This document shows, piece after piece, positions 10,688-22,366 of a DNA stretch of 64,000 nt (positions within the stretch are counted from its first letter, which is position 1; the number at the start of each line of letters is the position of its first letter). The notes beneath the pieces were generated by a model. It saw only the letters and a list, made by a program, of their open reading frames with translations. It was not told where the DNA came from and did no database searches. The DNA lies in assembly GCA_950022295.1 (NCBI GenBank), contig OX465600.1, forward strand, positions 5,146,001 through 5,210,000, written 5' to 3'. The position numbers and the translations under genes were made by a program. The DNA comes from Bromus sterilis. Its lineage: Eukaryota > Streptophyta > Magnoliopsida > Poales > Poaceae.

Positions 10688-11497
10688 GATATACTAGTAC
10701 TCCCTCCGTTCCTTGATATAAGATGCCTAAGGTTTTTGCACGGATATTAACGCGTATGTATAATGTTACAATTGGACTAATCTTTTCCTAGAAAAAATTA
10801 GGAGAAAACAGTTCGAATCAGCCAATAATAGAAAAAAGACTCTCCGTTCTATCTCTTTTTGTAGGTATATTTTCCTATACGGGTGGCATAATACCAATAT
10901 TCCATGTGTTTTGGAATTTTTCTCAAAACCTTAGGCACCTTATATGAAGGAACAGAGGGAGTACCTAAATAGTTCGTACTCACTAACCTATTTTTCTTGA
11001 CATGCGAACTACCCGCATCAAATAGATTCACCATGTAAAAACTCTTTCTACTAACTCCTAATGCACAAGCTCACATTAACTCTGCATGTGCATGCATCCT
11101 ATCACAAATAAAGATTAATTTTCTATGCACTCACGATTTATAAGCGACATTTTACCTCACAATTTATTCTTTTATGCGATGATTTTTTTATGAATGCACA
11201 TATGTAGTTGTTATGATAGTTTTAGGTTTAACCAAGGATGATGCCTCCACTGTCTCTACTCAACGTTATTTTTGTCTCATATCGTCTAGCCAATATATTG
11301 TCAACACGGTATTTTTTTCAAAAATCACTCTTATTTTTAGTTTTTTAATCAAGTTTTTCTAAGATTTTTACTCGAAACATATTCATTTCAAAAAAGAATT
11401 TATAATCAAGTTATACTATGCTTTAGAAATTTTCTCATATTTTAAAATATTATATTATATTAATAGTTCCTGCAACAACGCGCGAGATAACATCTAG
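10688..11497 (+). mobile_element. Helitron, family 1, copy 3, with nested Stowaway
   Basis: The 3' end has CTAG at 11494-11497 after a weakened hairpin (tgcaacaacgcgcgaga), then T. Body sequence matches copies 1 and 2 (cactaacctatttttcttga). The 5' end is interrupted by the Stowaway element at 10700-10961, so the start at about 10688 is approximate. Confidence 0.6.
10700..10961. mobile_element. Stowaway MITE, 262 bp
   Basis: Inverted ends ctccctccgttcc and ggaacagagggag are flanked by TA (10698-10699, 10962-10963), as in Tc1/Mariner-mobilised Stowaway elements. It lies inside the 5' end of a Helitron copy, so it inserted later. Confidence 0.85.
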
Positions 11498-11587
11498 TAT
11501 GACAACATCACACACTTTTTTAAACTGTGTGTAATATAACATCGCATATATTTTGATCTAAAGATGTGAGATAGATGTTTCTTGATA

Positions 11588-11681
11588 CTCCCTCCGATCC
11601 ATAATAAGTGTCGCTCATTTAGTACAAAGTTTGTACTAGCTTAGTACAAAATATGCGACACTTATTATGGATCGGAGGGAG
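11588..11681. mobile_element. Stowaway MITE, 94 bp
   Basis: A nearly perfect palindrome whose arms start ctccctccgatccataata. It has TA on both sides (11586-11587, 11682-11683) and would fold into one long hairpin. Confidence 0.88.
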
Positions 11682-11683
11682 TA

Positions 11684-13431
11684 GCATTCTTCTATACCAT
11701 CAATCCATTTCAAGTTATATTTGCATGCATGTATGTGGTTAGCAAGTGCAATCAGAGGCAAAATTCTCCTTTCTGTCTTTCTATCGCTAAATTGAACCAG
11801 ATCGCTAGGTTCAGGTTGGGTTCAATTGAACCAGCACAGCAGTACACAGGCTCCCACGATTTAATAGGTTCAGGCTGGGTTCAATTTCAGGCGTGGAAAA
11901 ATTTGTTGTCACTTGACACTTGTCATACAGATCGCATTAGGTTTAGGTCTTCGGGATAGCAATTAGTTTCAGACGTGGAACAATTTGCTAGCTAGGTTCA
12001 GGATATTGGTGCTACACATTAATTTCATACAACTCATGCGCTCGTGTACTGGCCGTCGTTCGATTATACACATGCCCTGACTATGCACGTCAAAAATGAT
12101 CAGGGTAAAACCCTCTTATCTGATTAACTTCGGCTCCTACTCCTAATATCCACTTAACTTTTGCAAGGGATTGTTAGAGATCGGTTCTTGCCTAATTTCT
12201 AAGTATTCGATCGTACTGATTGCAAGAATATCATTGAAGACTTTATTTCAGAGAATGTTAGAATGATTATGTTGTTTAAATCAATGTTGTGGATATTGCT
12301 TAATCCAAGATGAGGGGCAAATCTGTCGATTTATCGTCCTATCGACCGATTTATCGGCATATCGGTCAGGCACCGTTAAGCGATAAATCGAATGATTTAA
12401 CAAAATATCGAGCGATAAATCAAACGATTTATGAAAATTTGATCGCCCATTCTACCCCAAAATTTTAATAAATATTCCATTTTAGCAAAATAAAATCTGA
12501 ATTTAATATTCACATGAATGCGCCTGAAACCATGTTTATCTTCATAATTTGGAGCATCTACACAGTTATAATGCATGCAACATGCAACTTGAGTCGAGCA
12601 TATCATTACCTTCACACTACTTTTAAAAAAGATACATCTTATATTTCAATATAGATGGAGTACACGATAATAACTAATCAAACAATGTCGTAATTTTCTC
12701 CTAACTATTGGAATGAAAAAAAAACAAGTATAAATGCAGGGTCTATGATGACACTGTGATTATAAAAGCATCTCTAGAGACATGATACTATCATGTCTAA
12801 CAAAACATCTCTGCATGAATACATACGATTTTAAATGTCCCTATATAACGCCACATCCCATGTACACCTACGAAGTGTGTCTACATGTTTTGAGACGACC
12901 CGTAGGTGGACACTTCAAGGACATTTTATTAATTTGACTTTGTAGTTTCCTAGAGCTTAAACAACAGGTCTTCGACTATGAAATTGGATGTCTTCACTGT
13001 TAGTTTTCATTGTAGCATGCATACCTGCGAATTGGTACATTATATATCCTTCTATATTACAAGGGAAATTGACTGCCCAGTCATTAATAATTTAAATAAA
13101 CATAGTAACACCACACATAAAAAGTTCAGTTTTCAAGATAGGTGAATATCACCAAAACCGATGTAGAAATGGAGAACATGATATGTTTTTATTTCATTTT
13201 GCACAAGAGCATCAACTTTGTAACATACTTGTAAATTAACCAAGAGATTATTTATTGACTCAAACGTATTCGAGATGACAAATGGTTGAAGACCACAAAG
13301 TCTCAGATGTCAACGTAGGAACCGAGGCCCAAGTCCACCTACAACTATCATTTTTGCCCATGGTCGTATTCCAAACTAGCATGTGTGTAATCAAGATGGT
13401 TTCTCCCTGTTGATGAAGGGTGTGTATATCA
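11684..13431. other. Intergenic, no gene; GATTTATCG motif cluster
   Basis: No gene-like structure was seen. Between about 12318 and 12433 the motif gatttatcg or its complement cgataaatc occurs about five times in both orientations. A TIR-like ending gatggagta near 12655 may be a decayed MITE edge. Confidence 0.4.
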
Positions 13432-13795
13432 ATTTTTAGAAATAAAAACCATCTGTTCTCTCTTACACAAAGTGTTTCTGTATCGGTCAATTACGACCAT
13501 CCATATTATTTTTGTTGTAACCTTTTAGAAATAAAACCATATGTTTTCCCTTACACAAAGTGTTTATGTACTGGTCAATTATGACCATCCAGATTATTTA
13601 GTTGTAAATGGATCATATGTACACACCTCTGAAAACAAAACAAAATCGTGTTTCCATGCGCATTTGCGCAGCGATAATTTTCATCCAATTTAAGAAATGT
13701 GATTGTAAATGGATGGTATGTACACACGGACCTCCTGAAACAAAAACTTCCGTGTTTCCATGCATATTTGCGCATCGATAATGGTCATCCAATTT
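13432..13795. repeat. Two adjacent tandem duplications upstream of MADS pseudogene
   Basis: A unit of about 90 bp (ttttagaaataaaaacca ... ggtcaattacgaccatcca) occurs at about 13432-13518 and again at 13523-13604. A second unit of about 95 bp (atggatcatatgtacacacc ... cgataattttcatccaattt) occurs at about 13610-13693 and 13708-13797. The copies differ at a handful of positions. Confidence 0.65.
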
Positions 13796-13856
13796 GATAA
13801 ATAAGGCTATAAAATGGACCATTCCCCTCATCTCGTCACCCAACCAAGTAAAAGAG

Positions 13857-14453
13857 ATGGCTCTTCAAGGAAAGACTAAGATCCAATGGATTGCCAACAA
13901 TGCGAAGCGCAAGGCGATGCTGAAGAAACGCCTACCCGTGCTAGCAAAGAAGGCTCGGGAGCTTGCGATACTCTGCAACATCAAAACTTGCATATGGTTG
14001 TGCCTTCCTGGCAAGACCCAGCCTGAGGTTCTCTGGCTATCGCCAAAGGAAGCCGATGAGATCCTGCAGTTGTACAACGAAAGGGTGGACATGCAAAAAG
14101 TCAAGAATAAGATGGAATACCCAAGCTTCATCCAGGAGAGGATCAACACGGAGAAGGAGAAGTTGTAGAAAGTCCAACAACAGAACCCTGACCTAGAGAT
14201 CAAGGTTTTTCTTAGTAACCTCTTCGTCGGTGACCATCGGGGTTTCAGTAACATGCCCGATCACATGCCCCTCGTCCTCAAATTAATGGAAGGTGCAGAA
14301 GCACCTCATGAACATCAATGCACACCTCGAGGAGCTTCGTTCGGGGTTACGACAGACCTTGCATCCGGAACAACATCAAGACACGCCAACGACTATGGGT
14401 CCACCTCCTCTTATGATCCATTTACATTCTTATGGTGCCAAAGATAAAGGTAA
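13857..14453 (+). pseudogene. Type I (M-gamma-like) MADS-box gene, truncated
   Basis: The open frame 13857-14168 encodes 103 aa starting MALQGKTKIQWIANNAKRK. It matches the DNA-binding half of AGL80/PHERES-like MADS factors: a basic KIQWIANNAKRKAMLKKRL helix, then KKARELAILCNIKTC and WLCLPGKTQPEVLWLS. Sequence beyond the TAG (14166-14168) still looks coding in the same frame (KVQQQNPDLEIKVFLSNLFVG). After about 14290 it continues in another frame (HLEELRSGLRQTL), so there is one nonsense codon and one frameshift. Type I M-gamma factors act mainly in the female gametophyte and endosperm. The MADS domain itself is intact, so a short product is possible but looks degenerate. A second, worse copy lies at 61.4 kb. 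Confidence 0.68.
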
Positions 14454-15059
14454 TGTCAATTAGAAAACATATAACTATGTTGCAGGCACCTCATCTGATG
14501 GTGTAAACTCCTCTTCTATAGGGCGATATCATTCCTATGGTGCAAGTTCCCACTAATGTGCAGATGATTGCTCCTCTTGTGATGGCACCGATGCATCCTT
14601 CGATGTTTGATTCGTCTCTATGATGCTTTTGATGTTCCCATGACCTTAGACCTAGATCTCCGTCGTGGTAGTTGTCTCATCGAAATGCTCGCCGCCTACA
14701 ATAGCCATAACCTTGCTACTACCAATAATTGCAAGCTATCTTCATCAAGGCATGGATATTTGTGTCTACATCGCTAAACCTCCTTTGAGTATATAAAGGG
14801 TTGCGCTCCTGAATCTATTGTGTCGCCCAGATGTAGCGACATGGCAATCAATAAACCTACTATTATCGTTAGTTTATTTGATTGGTTACTCATTCTTGTT
14901 TTCGGGTCCTTTGGTTCATTTTTAGTGCAATTTGCATCCATCGAGTATCAATTTAAATCCATAGCATCAGTATGTTCCTTTCTTGATCTCCATTAGATGG
15001 TACTAAATTTTGAAATTTTCTTACCGGGCAGGTTACCTCTACAAATAAACACATACGAC
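14454..15059. other. 3' flank of MADS pseudogene, shared with the 62-kb copy
   Basis: Non-coding, but it aligns with about 61.98-62.25 and 62.69-62.80 kb (for example the gacatggcaatcaataaacc block), showing that the duplication of the MADS locus included several hundred bases of downstream DNA. Confidence 0.5.
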
Positions 15060-16200
15060 ACAACATTCGCAAAGCATAACCCGAACTAAACTAGTCCTTT
15101 GGTCATTACCATGCATCCTAACTAATCAGAAAGATGTGTCTTCTAGAGACCTTGTTTTGGGGATCCTGCTGGAAAGCTCGGATGGATAGATCGTTGGTTG
15201 TTATAATTAACTAATAACTTGTGTTAGCATGAAAAATCCATCGCTTTCCCATAATATCTTAATCAGTTGATGAGATCCATAACCAACTATTCTCCTTGGT
15301 GACTTGGTGCGCGTTGAGTGTTGACCAGTGTCTGGTTGCTGCTATTCATTATCATTGCACATGCATACATACAAATAACATTGTATTTTAGTTGGTTCAA
15401 AATAGGTGTAGTATATTACTTATGAGTTGCAACAAAATATTAACAGGTTGATGCATGGGTGAGAGAGAGAGACGTATGTGCCCAACCAGAAGTAGGAGGC
15501 GTGCATAATGTACATACGTCTGAAAGATCATGAACATACATATATCATTTGGAGGCAGCTTGAGATCGAGCTCATAGCTAAATGAGTAGCATCGTTTTCG
15601 TGTATCATCTAATATGTGGTTTCATTTTGCGATTGAGCCTTTCGCCTAAAATTTTCATTGTATCGTTTGAATTTATTGTGGTTAGCACCACCTGCTTTTT
15701 CTTGAATTTTTGTTGAGATCTCTGAGTACATGTGTTTGGTTGATAAGGCAGAGAATGATATGTATAGGATCCCGCAAAAGGGATGACCCAATGTGACCTT
15801 CCTTTCCAGCCAACCTTGTGTGTAAGCCAGGCCGTGTGCGAGCCTGAAGTCCTTAACATTATGCAGGCAAAATTAAAACCTTGAAGCTATCCATTGATCC
15901 ATTTTAGTTTAACTAAATGGATTAAAATTGTAGAGTTTGTTTTATTTTTTAAATTTTAATTCATTCAATTACGCTAAGTACGATCGAAGGTTATCTAAAG
16001 GTTTATAATTTGTGTCTCTTCTGAACATTCTCTTCGATCGACGGGCATCCAATGCAGCAAAAACGGGCACTAATAGCAAAATACAATGCTAGTAATGGGG
16101 TAACGATAAAGCTACTTCCAGCATGTGCGTACATCTACACTAATCATCAACTCAATAATGGTTATATTTTAGTTGTTATTGATTATGTTACTAAATGATA
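15060..16200. repeat. Segmental repeat unit A
   Basis: The first of four diverged copies of one non-coding segment (B about 16690-19030, C about 23786-26900, D about 32820-36080). Shared landmarks are the ggatcctgctggaaagctcg block, ttgatgagatccat, the gttgagtgttgacca block and the attgtggttagcaccacctg block. Unit A lacks the minisatellite found in B and C. No conserved ORF links the units. Confidence 0.7.
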
Positions 16201-16216
16201 GTGACTTGGGGGTATG

Positions 16217-16232
16217 TTTTTTTTTGCGGGGA
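16217..16232 (-). mobile_element. 16-bp retro-insertion scar
   Basis: The sequence tttttttttgcgggga lies between perfect 14-bp repeats gacttgggggtatg (16203-16216, 16233-16246). Read on the minus strand it is a short 3' end followed by poly(A). It looks like an extremely 5'-truncated LINE-type insertion. Confidence 0.6.
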
Positions 16233-16310
16233 GACTTGGGGGTATGTTGATGGAGCGAGAATCAAATATAGTTGATAATATCGTTGCAAAACTCTATCGA
16301 AGGGTGAGAC

Positions 16311-16403
16311 ATCCGTAGTGTTTTTTGGGCATTGCGTAGTTGCAGAGATCAGTTGTAATTGGTATCTTTTTTATATTAATATATTCACCTTTTCCAAAAA
16401 AAA
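16311..16403 (+). mobile_element. 5'-truncated LINE 3' end, 93 bp
   Basis: Flanked by an exact 15-bp duplication atcgaagggtgagac (16296-16310, 16404-16418). The insert contains tattaatatattcacc and ends in poly(A), a typical Triticeae LINE 3' terminus. Truncation left no coding sequence. Confidence 0.75.
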
Positions 16404-17120
16404 ATCGAAGGGTGAGACTTGCGGGTTTGTTGGTCAGAGGTATCCTAGCCTATGTGCTAGTGCAAATTGATAACGATTGCATGAAACGTCAAAAGAACGA
16501 GACCGTTAGGACAAATGGTAAATGTAAAAAATAAAAATGAAACAAATGCACTTCTTAAGGAGAGAAGGCTCATTTGAACCTTCACACATATTTGTTGTTT
16601 TTGAGTTTAGGTTGCCGATAGTGATCTCTAAGCAAAGCTAAGATGTAGAGAGCGCCTATACCTCAATTCTGTTCACACGTTGTAAAAATAAAACACACAA
16701 CACAGCAAACGCAAAGCGTAACCCGAACTTAACTTTAGTCCTTGTTGGTCGCTATCTTGTATCTTAATTAATCAGAAATATGCGTATTTTAGAGACCTTG
16801 TTTTCGGGATCCTACTGGAAAGCTCGGATGGATCCATCGCTGGTTGTCAAAATTAACTAATAATTCATGCGTGGTGCCATGACAAATCCATCTCACTCCA
16901 CAGTAGATTAATCAGTTGATGAGATCCATGACCAACAATTGTCCTTGGTGGCTTGATGATGTGTGTTGAGTGTTGACCATTATGTGGCCGCAACTAGCCA
17001 TGATCCTTGCACGTACATGCGTACAAATAATATTATACTACTTTATTTGGTCCAAAATATGTGTAGTATATTACTGGTAAGTTGCAACAAGAAATTAACA
17101 AGTTGATGCTTGGTTGAGAC

Positions 17121-17432
17121 TTTTTTTTTTTAGGAACACAGTACAACTCTGACGCTCACAAACACGAGTATACAATCACCCCTATGACGCACACACGCAC
17201 ACCCTACCCCTATGAGCATCTTCGCAATACTGAGCCGGTACATCATCTTGAGATTAACGAAGCCTCCACCTCGTCTTCGACGGGAACGTCTCCTCCCACT
17301 GAAAGCGCATCACCGGAAGCCCTGGAATAAATCCAGGAAAATGCGAGCACCATTGTCAAATCTGGGATTTGAACTCTGGTGGGCTGGGGATACAACCATC
17401 CACCTAACCAACTCAACCACAGGTTGATTCGC
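17121..17432 (-). mobile_element. tRNA-derived SINE (Au-like), full length with TSD
   Basis: On the minus strand the head contains an A-box-like tggttaggtgg and a B-box-like gagttcaaatcc. It continues with the Au-type core (ctttcagtgggaggagacg) and ends in a poly(A) run (poly(T) at 17121 on +). Target duplications of 14 bp, tgcttggttgagac, flank it (17107-17120, 17433-17446). Unit C keeps the uninterrupted empty site (24163-24176), so the insertion is certain. Confidence 0.85.
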
Positions 17433-18714
17433 TGCTTGGTTGAGACTTGAGAGAGAGACATATGTGTCCAACACCCGAGAAATAGGAGGCGCGCATAATG
17501 CATTTTTGGATACCTCTGAAAGCACGGCCAGGATAACGTTTATGAGCACCGCCATGGCTCCGACCGCCTGTGGCGTGAAGTCGCTGTTTCTGCAAACATT
17601 TGGTCGGCAGGGCACCATTTCGGGCGTGAGCTTTTCGTCAAAAAAATTGGTTGTATCGTCTAAATTCATTGTGGTTAGCACCACCTGTTCTTTCTTGACA
17701 TTTTGTTGAGATCTCTTAAGGTGTATTTGGAGTGCAATCTTGTGAACATTCTCTTCCGATTGTAGGAGGAACCGGTGATTATTATAAAGCCAGTTTCAGC
17801 ATGTGCATACGTCTGCACTAATCATCACCCCAATCATAATTAGTTTTGTACGGGTGGAAATGGAATGAATGGAGCTGAGAATTGGAAGGCTCCACGGCTG
17901 TGGATTCAGTCAATGCATGGTAAGGGACAAGTCGATGTCCGTGCGTGCATATGCATGGTTTGCCGAAAGTTCCATTTCTCTATTGATTTGTTCGTTGATC
18001 CTTACACTCCTGGTACTGGTTGAAGCTAAACTAGCCAGTCTTCTGCCGACACACTCAACTCACGTTTACACTGGATCATCGATCATCAAAGCGAGCTACT
18101 CGATAGCAGATTCAATCTGCATTGGTCATCACATGTAGGAGTACGAATTATGTTTGCAATTTCGTGTGCGAGCAAACCGCACGGTCGATTCTCGCTAGTG
18201 TGAAACGCATTTGCAATTCTATTAGTATATTACAAATGTTAGACGTAAAATAACAAACAAAACAAGGAAAAAGAACCGATGAATTATCTTTTCTTAGTAA
18301 TGATAAATTGTCTTATCAATCATTGCACATACTTTTGCTGTTCGGTTTTGCTATTTCTCACACGATAAGCCAGTGATAATCGCTCCATGCCAAAACCAAA
18401 GTACCCGCTCATCCGTGCGTTAAGATGTATAATTGTCTCTCCTTGCTTGACATGTTCTTGCCGCCGACTTCTTCTTATCAACTTAAATGTCCATGTGTTT
18501 GCGTCACCGTAGTGACTGCTTCTCGCGCGTGTGCCCACTCTACACATGTTTTCGTCCCGATGCTCCATCACTACATGTTTAGAATTTTCAAAACTTTTCC
18601 AGACAAAATTGCTATAAAGGAATACATTTGCTCACCAAAAGATGAATTCACTTCGAATATGGCCAGGAATTTTGAGACAATTTCCTTGGTACCCCTTGAA
18701 ATCACTAAATTCCA

Positions 18715-19030
18715 GTGAAATTTTCACAAACTTTTCATATATGCTACCACCTGATTCTTGTCGTACTCTCCGGTAATATGCCACAGAGAAGAGATGTCTA
18801 TCTTGCTAGTAACCGATGTCATTGGTTGAGTCTCACAAACATTTCATATATACTCCCATTTGATACGAATCTCGTTGTACTCTCCGGTAATTTGTCATCC
18901 AGTAGAGATACCTATCTTGCCAATAACCAGTGTCATTGGCTGAGCCTCACAAACTTTCCATATATGCTTCCACTTTATTCTTGTCGCATTCTTCGGTAAT
19001 TTACCATCGAGCTGAGATGCCTATCTTGTT
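18715..19030. repeat. Minisatellite, three units of about 110 bp
   Basis: Units contain cacaaacttttcatatatgc and gatgtctatcttgc and are spaced about 110 bp apart. The same family has seven units in segment C and one in D. Confidence 0.75.
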
Positions 19031-19712
19031 GGAAAGCCTCCATAGCATCTGCTAAATCTTTTTTCTTTCCTGCCCAAACCAAAGCAATGCATTTCCACTA
19101 AGAATGAGATGATACATGTATAAAAAGCATGTTCACAAAACCATATATCTAATAGCATTGCAGGATGCTCTCGAAAGCATAACAAAGCGGACACCAATTC
19201 AGTCTTTAGCGCTGTAGGCCTGCAACATACTTTCCAACTGAAAATTTGATGGACAAGGTGTTCAGAAGAGAAAATCGTGTGCATTATGTAGACAAAATCG
19301 TGTCTGAAAACTATGAGAACCACCCTACTGTTAACATTGAGGATTAATTTGCTTCACATTTGAGGGTAAGTAGAAAAGGTAATTTCTCATACGAAATTGC
19401 TTTGCGTATGATGTTTGGTGTCCGATCTGCATACGATTATCTAATCTGACGATGGTTTAGCAAGTAGCAATTTGATCCTGCGATTCTTGATTAGCGTCGG
19501 ACAGATATCGTACAAAAGCTGCCGTACGTGTAGCAACGCTCTTTCTCATATTATTAGAACCACCCTTTTATTTATAGAAAGTACCAAAGCCCTGAATAAT
19601 TTCATCATCGGAACAAAGCATTACAACTGTCACAAATGACAAACTCATACTCCGAAGGGCCGTCCGGCACATGCTTGTACTCTTGGAATTATTACCCTGA
19701 AATCTTGGAACT
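19031..19712. other. 3' flank of MATH-BTB gene, nothing recognised
   Basis: Non-coding sequence between unit B and the minus-strand MATH-BTB gene. Its last 100-150 bases probably include the 3' UTR of that gene. Confidence 0.4.
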
Positions 19713-20880
19713 CTAGCACCTGCCACGCTTCAAATTTCTCCCACGGGCAGACTTGAGGAGGTCAGCGAGCACCAAAGGGCAGCTTGCCTCTAGGTGCTTG
19801 TACCCCTCCGTCGCCAACACCGCATCAAGAATGGCAGGTGTGCTGACAATGAACTCGATGCACTTGGCCTTGAGCTGCAAGCAGTTGTGCTGTTCCGCCA
19901 AAGCGGGAGTGGTCGCAGCTGTATCGACGGTGATGCCATGGCCCATGGGAGAGCTTTCTTTCACAAATCAGCTTGAGCCTGTCCAGCCCGTACCTGTCAG
20001 CACCCGCAAGCAGATGCTGGGCCATGGTCGCCACCTCCTGGATCGGTTGATCAAGCTCAGGCGCCGTGTCGGTGTAGATGAAGCGAAGCAATGCCCTGAA
20101 TGCCGCCGCGTCCATGTCCTCCACCTCCACGCGACAAGAGCGCTTCTCCTTCATGCCTCCAAAGAACTCCGCCATGAAGACCCGTGACCTGGAGGCGAGG
20201 ATGAGCTTGTGCGCGGCGAAGGACTCGCCGGAGACGTTGAAGGTGACGTCTGCCCCCGTCCCGCTCTGCAGGAGCTCGCCCAGGTGCTGGTGCAAGTCGG
20301 TGGGCGGCGGAGGCGCCACCACTTTCTCATCTACGACAGTCGGTACCGGCAGTTCCCTCAGCACCGTAATGGCGCATTCCACAGCCAAGGAATTATCCCT
20401 GAGGTAGCCGTACTCTGCCAGATCCTGCATCTCAATGAGCACTACCGCAGCCTCCGACAATTCCTGAAGACGTGAGAATTTATGAGACACGCTCTTTTCT
20501 TTGGACGGTCCAACCACGCCTCTCTGATCTACCAGCCGGCAGCTTAAAGTGGCCTTAAGGGCGTAATTCTTCTTGCTCGCTCCTGGTTCGCCCAGGAAGA
20601 CAAGCCTCAATGCGACCCACCTTGAGCCGTACCAGGACAATTCCCTGTCGTCACATGTGTGCTTGTTCAACTTACGAATACGATGCAGAGGCTGGTCGTA
20701 CTCATAACCGATACCGAACTGCGAAGTTGCAGGATGCAGATGGATTTCCCACTCGTATCCATCCACGATCCATCTGGATTTGATGGCATCGGAGGAGGCC
20801 GTGGTCGCGCTGTAGCCGTCGATCTTGAGCACCTGCACCAGACGCGTGGCGCCGGTGAGGTTCGTGCAGGAACTGGCCAT
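19713..20880 (-). CDS. MATH-BTB protein (CUL3 adaptor), one frameshift
   Basis: An intronless frame starts at ATG 20880 and reads a MATH domain (about residues 12-150; LVQVLKIDGYSAT, WIVDGYEWEIHLHP, SRWVALRLVFL) and a BTB domain (about 195-310; LQSGTGADVTFNVSGE, FAAHKLILASRSRVF, LLRFIYTD). Grass MATH-BTB proteins recruit substrates to CUL3 ubiquitin ligases and form a large lineage-specific family, usually intronless. The uninterrupted frame ends at 19825 with 351 aa. However, the family-like C-terminal helices (TAATTPALAEQHNC, LKAKCIEFI) continue in the next frame to 19713. The switch lies at about 19940-19965, and the total of 1168 nt is one base over a multiple of three. It is therefore a recent pseudogene, a gene with an altered C terminus, or a one-base sequencing error. 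Confidence 0.82.
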
Positions 20881-21221
20881 GGCAAAAGCAGCGCTGCGTG
20901 CAGCGCAGTGGATAGTGGATCGAGGGGAAAGACGGGATGGATGCCTGGTCGATCGGTGAGCTCGTGAGCAGGATGGCAGGTGTTTGCTAGTACTCCGGAG
21001 TACTACTGACCTGAGATGGAGTGCATTACCTCACTGGCCTGAGATGTGAACCGGCGACGGCTCGGGAAGAGGAAGAAGCAATGCACATTGGAAGTTGAAC
21101 AAACAAAGTGATCAATTAATTCTGAAAATTAATACGGAATGCAAACAATCATCGCTCGCATGGTAACGGTGATTACCGTGACCGCCGGTTGCCCTTTCTT
21201 CCGCTCGCACATTTTTAAGAC
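20881..21221. other. Upstream flank of MATH-BTB gene
   Basis: Presumed promoter and 5' UTR of the minus-strand gene. No TATA element could be assigned with confidence. Confidence 0.35.
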
Positions 21222-21691
21222 GGGTGTTGCTAGGTCTCAGGTCTCTTCCAATGCATTGTTTCTTAGTACAATATCATAGGAGCAATAAAAACTTAAGATA
21301 CAACCTTCACAATGTATTGTTTCTTAGAGGTTGTATTTTATTTAATGATTTTAGCTATATGCATAAATATGATTGGTCTAATCATGTTTTTTGCATATGG
21401 CCACGTGCAAGGAGTAGCTACGATACACATTTCTCTCTTTCTTCATTAAATACTATGCCACATAAGCAAAATGTCTATAATTACGTGCTAAGATACAAGC
21501 ATTGGGAGTGCCATTAGTCGACTGAGATTTAACGAAGTCTCAGTCATGTCACATATTCGAATCTGAGTAACATGAAAAAAAGAAAAAGAAAAAATCGAAA
21601 AAAAATGCACCAATTTTAATATAAAATCTTACGGATATAGCATCAACTGAGACTAAGTCTTAGTCTCAGTCAACTGAGACCTAGCAAAGCC
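21222..21691. mobile_element. Inverted-repeat element, about 470 bp (MITE-like)
   Basis: The left end gggtgttgctaggtctcag pairs with the right end ctgagacctagcaaagcc. Further inverted copies of gactgagac / gtctcagtc occur inside near 21520-21545 and 21650-21680. No target duplication could be fixed, so the superfamily is left open. Confidence 0.55.
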
Positions 21692-21782
21692 GTTTCGAGA
21701 AGGTATAAATTATTTTTCTTGCGGCCGCATGAATGATTTTTTGTTCGACAAATCTTAGGTCTTCATGCAATGCAAGTAGTCT

Positions 21783-22366
21783 TCTAATTTATAATTTATA
21801 ATATCTAAATAATTTATCCGCACTAACCTATTTATCTTGACATACAAGTTATTCACATCATCAAATAGGTTCATCATATGAAAAAAAATCATTAAATTTT
21901 CATGCACATGCTCTCATTAATTTCCCATACGCATGCAACCTATAAAAAGTAAATAAGTAAAAATTTATGTACTTAGACTTATGATTTATAAGGAACTTTT
22001 TTAACAGGAAATATAATTATGAGTTATCTTGCATTTTATTTTTGTGTGCAACATTTTTTCTATGAATACACATATGTAGTTGATATCATTGTTTTAGGTT
22101 TAGTCAAGGGTGATATCTCCATCGTCTTTACTCAACGTTGTTTATGTCTCATATTATCTCGCGGATATATTGTCAAGGTAATAAATTAATAAAACAAAAA
22201 TCACACTTATTTTTAATTCTTTTATTATTCTTTAGATTTTATTATAAAAAATATTTCATTCAAAAAAAAATTATAATAAAATTATACTATATTCCGCAAA
22301 AATTATATTTTAAAACATTAAATTATTTGTTAACAGTTTCCATAGCAACGCGCGGGTATCATCTAG
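21783..22366 (+). mobile_element. Helitron, family 1, copy 4
   Basis: Matches copies 1-3 (cactaacctatttatcttga) and ends gcgcgggtatcatCTAG at 22363-22366 followed by T. The hairpin has lost part of its left arm (ttccatagcaacgcgcggg). The 5' end is approximate. Confidence 0.65.

Larger units (their letters stand above)
16690..19030. repeat. Segmental repeat unit B
   Basis: The second copy of the segment, extending from the ttaattaatcagaaatatgc block through the tggtttgccgaaagttcc block (about 17955) to three units of the 110-bp minisatellite. It carries a SINE absent from unit C at the same point. Small ORFs that recur in B, C and D, such as those around 17869-18138, follow the shared DNA and show no protein family. 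Confidence 0.7.
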
